Shown piece after piece: positions 58,010-64,000 of a DNA stretch of 64,000 bases (its first letter is position 1; each line of letters starts with the position of its first letter). The position numbers were made by a program, and so were the translations under genes. The stretch comes from Piezodorus guildinii (taxonomy: Eukaryota > Arthropoda > Insecta > Hemiptera > Pentatomidae): assembly GCA_023052935.1 (NCBI GenBank), contig CM041294.1, forward strand, positions 98,091,616 through 98,155,615. The letters run 5' to 3'. The notes beneath the pieces were generated by a model, which was given only the letters and a program-made list of their open reading frames with translations, was not told the DNA's origin and did not search any database.

Positions 58010-58248
58010 TAGCGACTGAGTGAGAGAGAAAGAGAGAGAGGGTGGCCATGACAACGGCCCTACAAGTTGAGAGTGAAGAGTTACTGCCCTCGCACCTCTC
58101 CTCGCTACCTCCCCAGAAAAAGTCTAACAGCCCCGCTCCGCCGACCGTGAAATTAATGTTAAATATTAGTTCCCGGTCCAACTACCTCTCTTAGCCGGGG
58201 TAATCACGGCTCTGTTTCACCTCTTAAGGACGGATCCCCCCTTCCTTT
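58010..58248. promoter_or_regulatory. kn: candidate cis-regulatory island with weaker X-box
   Basis: A (GA)n-like start (58022-58040) followed by GTGGCCATGACAAC (58042-58055), two bases off the RFX consensus. Further on are GTGAAATTAATGTTAAATATTA (near 58147; homeodomain, two runs), GGGGTAATCACGG (TAATC) and GTTTCACC. The antisense 89-codon ORF lacks a domain. Confidence 0.42.
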
Positions 58249-58401
58249 ATTAGTAAACTTTTGTCATTCATTGGAAAAGTTGGACCAATATTTATGTATA
58301 TAAATTAATCAGAAATCAAATGATCCTGGGCTGAATTCGATCATCAAGAATAATTTCTTACTAACTAATTTTTTCTGTTTATTCAAATTTACAAATTTAA
58401 A

Positions 58402-58985
58402 ACTTACACTTATGGGTAAAATCCTAGAAAGGCTCTTCCTTAAATGATTATATCCTTGAATCATATCACATAATCCCAGACCACCAGTTTGGATTTCAAA
58501 CTTCCCACTCCACCATCCAGCAATGTCACCGTGTGGTGGAAGTTTGTGACATGTGGATGTCTCCTCTGCATTGGAGCGCAGGTTGTTCTGCACGGGAGCC
58601 TTTTCCGACGTTGAACAGGCCTTTGACCGACTCTGGCACCCAGGACTGCAATACAAACTCCGTAAATTCCTTCCTCCTACATACTTCCTAAACATCCAGT
58701 CCTATCTCTCTGACAGATCCTTCAAAATAAACCACAATCGCTCCTATTCATCTCTTTTTCCCCAGTCTGCTGGGGTTCCCCAAGGCAGTATCCTAGGACC
58801 CATTCTTTACACAGCCTATACAGCTGATATCCCAACCCATCCAAACACATTTCTTTCTACCTTTGCCGATGACACTTGCGTGTTATCAGTAAATAACGAT
58901 CCTACAATTGGTTCTCAAACTCTCCAATCCCACATCATCACAGTTGTATTTTATACAGTTGTAAATTTCAATAAAAATATATTTT
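58402..58985 (+). mobile_element. Jockey-like family A retrotransposon, RT core joined directly to the tail
   Basis: The + strand covers the central RT: G-K-I-L-E-R-L near 58415, D-H-Q-F-G-F-Q-T-S-H-S-T near 58473, then a frameshift. It continues with D-V-E-Q-A-F-D-R-L-W near 58607, S-A-G-V-P-Q-G-S-I-L-G-P near 58766, and T-F-A-D-D-T-C-V-L-S (catalytic FADD near 58862-58873). After T-L-Q-S-H-I (58934) it jumps directly to the family tail, TTTTATACAGTTGTAAATTT then CAATAAA. The whole C-terminal region present at 38.6 kb is deleted. The piece complements the 38.6 kb copy, which starts at the active site. Confidence 0.92.
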
Positions 58986-58989
58986 AAAA

Positions 58990-59315
58990 AATGTACAACT
59001 GTATTTGATAATACAACAAGCAAATATACTAACAAGAAATGGCATAGACAAACTTTTACGCAGGATTTTGGATTCAATTGTTTAGCAGAGCCCCAAAACT
59101 TAACTCTGTAAGATTGGCCTTACGATAGTCATGTAAATAAACCGTTAGAAATAATGTTAAATATTAGGACTTAATTTATTAAATGTTGAAGTAGCCGAAA
59201 ACGTCGGGCAGTTTCTTGCCGTTTCAGTCTGTTTATATATTAGGATTCCAAGTAAGGCGTCTGTCAAGATGGAATAATAGGTATCGGATCTGTTCAATAG
59301 GGACTCGAGAGTTTT
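58990..59315 (-). mobile_element. Jockey-like family A retrotransposon, inverted C-terminal copy
   Basis: Minus-strand blocks are E-Q-I-R-Y near 59290, R-R-L-T-W-N-P near 59245 and a decayed RPIWTYGVE-type region near 59100. The family tail TTGTTGTATTATCAAATACA then GTTGTACA is at the left end (58993-59020). Its tail faces the tail of the 58402-58985 copy only a few bases away. Confidence 0.8.
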
Positions 59316-59549
59316 ATTAAAAGATACTGTATGAACAATATAATAGAGTAGAAATGTTATGCCAGTACAAAGGCAAACGAGAGAAAAATACCTTTCATCA
59401 TTAAAAAATAAGAATAAGTCAAATATTCAGTCACTTATCACGTAAATAATACTCTGAAACGTATTAGAATAAATCTGAAATTAGATAACGCTAAATAAGA
59501 TAAACACAGCGCCAACTTCTAGCGCCAATAAAGTCTACCTATACACCTA

Positions 59550-59780
59550 GAACCCATGAAGGATCTTGTGTTCAGTTCATAAAGGAATTCTGAGTAGTTT
59601 ATAAGTCAATATCACGCTCAACCACGTACTTTTCCGCCAAAGTTAGAGTACCCACTGTATAGAGACTCGGTGAGCCCCAGTAGGATCTACACAGTCCTAT
59701 GTGGCCACACGGATGAAATACAAACAAACAGTATCCTACTAGAGCCGGGTACAAACCAACAACGAGGAGATAATTAATCC
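59550..59780. repeat. SINE-B-like repeat copy
   Basis: Contains CCCATGAAGGATCTTGTG, ATCACGCTCAACCACG, AGAGTACCCACTGTATAGAG and CTCGGTGAGCCCCAGTAGG, in the family order. A GGGTACAAACC sequence near 59737, read on the minus strand, is a degenerate B box. This would make the family a minus-oriented tRNA-derived SINE. Confidence 0.7.
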
Positions 59781-59794
59781 AGTGTAGTATCGTA

Positions 59795-60025
59795 GGTGTT
59801 TGTTTATTTATTTAACCTCACTTTATGCGACTGAGGAAAATCGGACAATCCTATAGTGGGAGTCTTAAATTTTGCCTATCCAGATTTAATTAGGATAGGG
59901 CTCTTTAATGAGTACACGACATCGCACAGGCCCGGGACCACCTTTTTACGTTCCCTCCAAAGGACGGCATAACTAAAGATTTTAAAAAAATACTAGGACC
60001 ACCTGCGGGTTTTAACCCATATCAT
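59795..60025 (-). repeat. SINE-A copy, minus strand
   Basis: It starts (reverse 3' end) with GTTTGTTTATTTATTTAACC and contains GCCTATCCAGATTTAATTAGG, GAGTACACGACATCGCACAGG, CCAAAGGACGGC and CACCTGCGGGTTTTAACCC. It lies directly against the SINE-B at 59550-59780. The B box is mutated and the A-box end is lost. Confidence 0.87.
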
Positions 60026-60194
60026 AGGTGTTAAATTCAAATTATGGTATTTAATTTTTTTATAAATATTATAAAGTGTTATAAACGTGAATAAAACTAA
60101 GTAAATAATTCAAATGTACTAACTCTAACTTTGTTCTGGAAGAACTCAACAGAAACTAAGTACATCTTTTCTAGCAGTTCCTTATTAGCTATTG

Positions 60195-60522
60195 CGTTTG
60201 CCACGATCACCGAGAGTGAGGTGATTACAAAAGGAAATAAGGCGAGAAGGGGGGGCCAATCAAAATGCATGAGGCAGTTCCCAGAGGACGAGCGGACCAA
60301 TCAGGAACCGGCGTATATTGTCAGCTTCAACGGTCCTCGGACCACGGACGTCACCGCGCAGTTTAATTTGAAAACTTTTTCATTCAAAGTCGTTTGTTTG
60401 TTTTTTTTCGACGTAATTTTTTTATTTGTTTTTGTGTTTGTTTTGGTCGTGTATGAGTCAGTGGCCGTTTGTACAGAACTGGCGACATGTACGGGGAACC
60501 TGTACGATTCTGAACTTTCATA
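60195..60522 (+). promoter_or_regulatory. kn: candidate promoter/enhancer with paired CCAAT boxes and a CRE
   Basis: A GC-rich island about 1.1 kb upstream of the second exon. It contains GGCCAATCAAAATGCATGAG (CCAAT at 60256-60260), GGACCAATCAGGAACCGG (CCAAT at 60297-60301), then GGACGTCACCG (ACGTCAC, 60347-60355). A second GC-richer patch with ATGAGTCAG (AP-1 type, near 60449) follows. Two same-strand CCAAT boxes about 40 bp apart plus a CRE is promoter-like. No TATA box at the expected distance is obvious. ORFs over it (139 codons +, 74 -) lack domains. Confidence 0.45.
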
Positions 60523-61565
<1,043 letters not shown>

Positions 61566-61837
61566 TAATAATATTGTTATTTTTTATTTATTTAGCCGAG
61601 CAATTTTCTCAGGAGAATATGTTTTAAAACATAATTGGTACTTTTCAAAATGAATGTAATAAAAAGAAAAAAGCTTTTAAAATAAATATTCATTGTAGTC
61701 TTTAAAAGAATCTTATGAAATAAAAAAGAGATAAGTTACTTTGGTCATTTTTTTTTTACTTGTTTTTTTATTATTTTCTATCGTATAATATCTCTTTATC
61801 TATTTATCCATCTATTAATCTATCTAAATATATATAT

Positions 61838-62591
61838 AAATTTATTTGAAATGATTCGGGTTTTAGGTCATTAAACTATCACTACCTTCTTAATTTTCTT
61901 TATTTGGACGTTTCGATCCTCCGTCTATGTTTATACATAGATCCTTTTCAACACTGCAATTAAACATAATTGGTTACATTTTGTAGTATGTTGGTTACAT
62001 TTTCCATAAACCATCTATCTACAGCCAGGTACAATATATTATAAAAACATCTTACCAAAGAATTTCATTGAGCACCGGCACTACCACTAAGGTAACTACA
62101 GGGCACTGGAATCTCCAAGCCCTTCCTCTCCAGCATTGGCGGCCGAAGCTCAACTTATTAATAAATAAATTTAATAAATTATTCTAGTAAAATAAAAGGT
62201 CAACAACGCTTAAAAAATATATCACAAAAACGACAATAAAACAAACCAAACTATGATATAAACCAATAACTATGAAACAATCTAAAATATTTTATATAAA
62301 AATGGTGATAAAAACTATCACAATAAACAACTTATATATATTAACAATAATAAAACTTTTTTACTTTTGTCTATTTATTTAAAATATTATTGTGTACATT
62401 GCTCAGTATTGTGCTATCATTACGCGCATTTACATTCTAAATTCCAACATACTACAAAATCTAACCAATTATGTTTAATTGCAGTGTTGAAAAGGATCCT
62501 ATGTATAAACATAGACAGAGGATCGAAATAAAGAAATTTAAGAAGGAGTGATAGTTTAATGACCTAAAACCCGAATCATTTCAAATAAAAT
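61838..62591. mobile_element. foldback element with ~150-bp inverted arms
   Basis: The left arm 61838-61994 and right arm 62444-62591 are inverted. TTTGAAATGATTCGGGTTTT pairs with AAAACCCGAATCATTTCAAA, and TTTATACATAGATCCTTTTC pairs with GAAAAGGATCCTATGTATAAA (last base extra). ACATTTTGTAGTATGTTGG pairs with CCAACATACTACAAAAT. Near the outer part is GGACGTTTCGATCCTCCGTC. The roughly 450-bp interior holds a GC-richer patch (62065-62155) but no ORF. Non-autonomous. Confidence 0.88.
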
Positions 62592-62622
62592 TATAATTAT
62601 AAGAGTCGATGAATTCAATTCT

Positions 62623-62623
<1 letters not shown>

Positions 62624-62678
<55 letters not shown>

Positions 62679-62680
62679 TA
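62624..62680. repeat. (TA)n microsatellite
   Basis: A pure TA run just outside the foldback element. Confidence 0.95.
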
Positions 62681-63059
62681 ATGAATCACGCATGAACGCT
62701 AGAATGATTTCGCGATTGGGCTATGAGAAGACAAATAAGACAGAACTTCGTCTGTCGGGACAGCTAGTCTTTCATAAATAAACATTCAAACAAAAATATG
62801 CAATATGATATGTAGGTCTTGTGATAGCTAAAAGACCAAGCATAACTTCATCTTTTAAAAATTCTGTTTCCTTAGTGATTTGCGTCAAACAAATCTTCTC
62901 TACAGTTGTATAGTGATATTGTTTTATATTTACCTAATATTTTTTAGATATATTTATTACAGCTGCAATTTTCAATAAATATATACAAAAAACACATGAA
63001 CCATAATGGTTTAATAATTATTGTTTATGATTCAGACTTTCTTAATCAACATATATAAA

Positions 63060-63545
63060 TAGATAGATACAAAATATCCTTGCCAACATTGTTATTTGTC
63101 GCCAGAAAACCCAAAGCGGATCTAATAATATTTGAAATAATTAACAGTAAATTCTGAAAATGTGTGGGGTTGTGATTTATGGATTCATCGAATATACACT
63201 AGTTGCAAGGCTTGAAATTGAGCTTTTAGAAAAACAAAACAAAATAGCATGAGTTACCTACAGTTACAAAAGTTATTTAGTAGGGCAAGATCACCCCTTG
63301 ATCTAGCCAGTTTCTTAGCCCTCCGGCAGATAAGAAGAACCCTCCTGAGCAAACATTAGTCACTCAAACATGTTTCTCATATCTGGATCTAGATAGCGAG
63401 CTAATTGATGCCTATTAATTAGTAGCAATTAGTTGACGGATCTATTGTAATCAGCCAGTTAATTGGGATATCAGTCATGAGTTAGTCATCTTCGAGCTCA
63501 GGGGCAACTCCTTAGGGTACGCTATGATGGGCAATGTCTATTCAA
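63060..63545. promoter_or_regulatory. kn: candidate enhancer with clustered homeodomain sites
   Basis: A GC-richer unique stretch, strongest at 63285-63540. Within 63400-63465 it has GAGCTAATTGATGCC, CTATTAATTAGTAGC, CAATTAGTTGACGG and CAGTTAATTGGG, so four TAAT/ATTA-type sites in about 60 bp. GGCAGATAAGAAG (GATA, near 63325), ATGAGTTAGTCATC and CGTGCATGCATTG also occur. No ORF. Confidence 0.45.
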
Positions 63546-64000
63546 CGTGCATGCATTGTTTAATTTAATAACAATTGTATTATATTTTAATCATGTAAGC
63601 ACAAATAACGACCATATTTACTATCTATGGATACCACCGGCAAACTGAAACATTTTCAAAACGAAGTTGAGTGGGTGACAGTTACAAAATAAAATTATCT
63701 TCGAGAACATTCAAGACTTCCGCCTAACTATATATGAAATATACAGCCTGTATATATAATCATCTCATTGCACTGCCGTTAGCCTAGAAATAGTCCGTAT
63801 CTCTTTAAGTACTGAAACCAAGATCCTTCATATTTTTCAGAGGTTCAATTTTTATTTTAATATAAAATATACAAAAAAGAGAAGTATTTCGATCTTAAAA
63901 TTTATTACGAGTTGCCAATAGAAATAAACATTTTGTTCTTTGGGTTATTAGGACTCCGTATAAATAATCCGAAATAAGTATCCTTAATTTTGTTTGTTTT

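Overview
The window comes from an animal genome, most likely an insect. It is strongly AT-rich, has no prokaryotic gene organisation, and carries spliced exons, tRNA-derived SINEs and arthropod-type Jockey-like non-LTR retrotransposons. The retrotransposon flavour would fit a hemipteran or a relative, but the species cannot be fixed from this sequence alone.

Only one host protein-coding gene is supported. It is a COE/EBF-family transcription factor (Drosophila knot/collier, vertebrate EBF1-4) on the + strand. Two short consecutive exons are present: 3857-3925 (end of the COE zinc knuckle) and 61475-61556 (the following part of the DNA-binding domain). They join in phase across a codon, and both have consensus splice sites. 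Everything between them is a single intron of 57,549 bp. The parts outside (1-3856 and 61557-64000) are pieces of the flanking introns. The start, the IPT and HLH domains and the stop lie outside the window.

The intron has three kinds of content. (1) AT-rich filler with microsatellites. (2) Truncated and nested mobile elements: at least four kinds of non-LTR retrotransposon fragment, two SINE-like families, a TIR-bearing MITE, several long-armed foldback elements, a roughly 180-bp tandem array, and a 21-nt retroposed stub with an intact target-site duplication. (3) About thirty short, clearly GC-richer and non-repetitive islands spread through the whole intron, often with recognisable transcription-factor motifs. 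Examples are two near-perfect RFX X-boxes plus a weaker third, a perfect 12-bp bZIP palindrome, a perfect Rel/NF-kB site, a paired CCAAT/CRE island 1.1 kb upstream of the second exon, and clustered TAAT sites.

The most economical reading is that this is the cis-regulatory landscape of a developmental regulator, with intronic enhancers separated by transposon debris. No conservation or chromatin data can be consulted here, so the regulatory calls are candidates. The exon identity and the mobile-element relics with recognisable reverse-transcriptase motifs or target-site duplications are much firmer.
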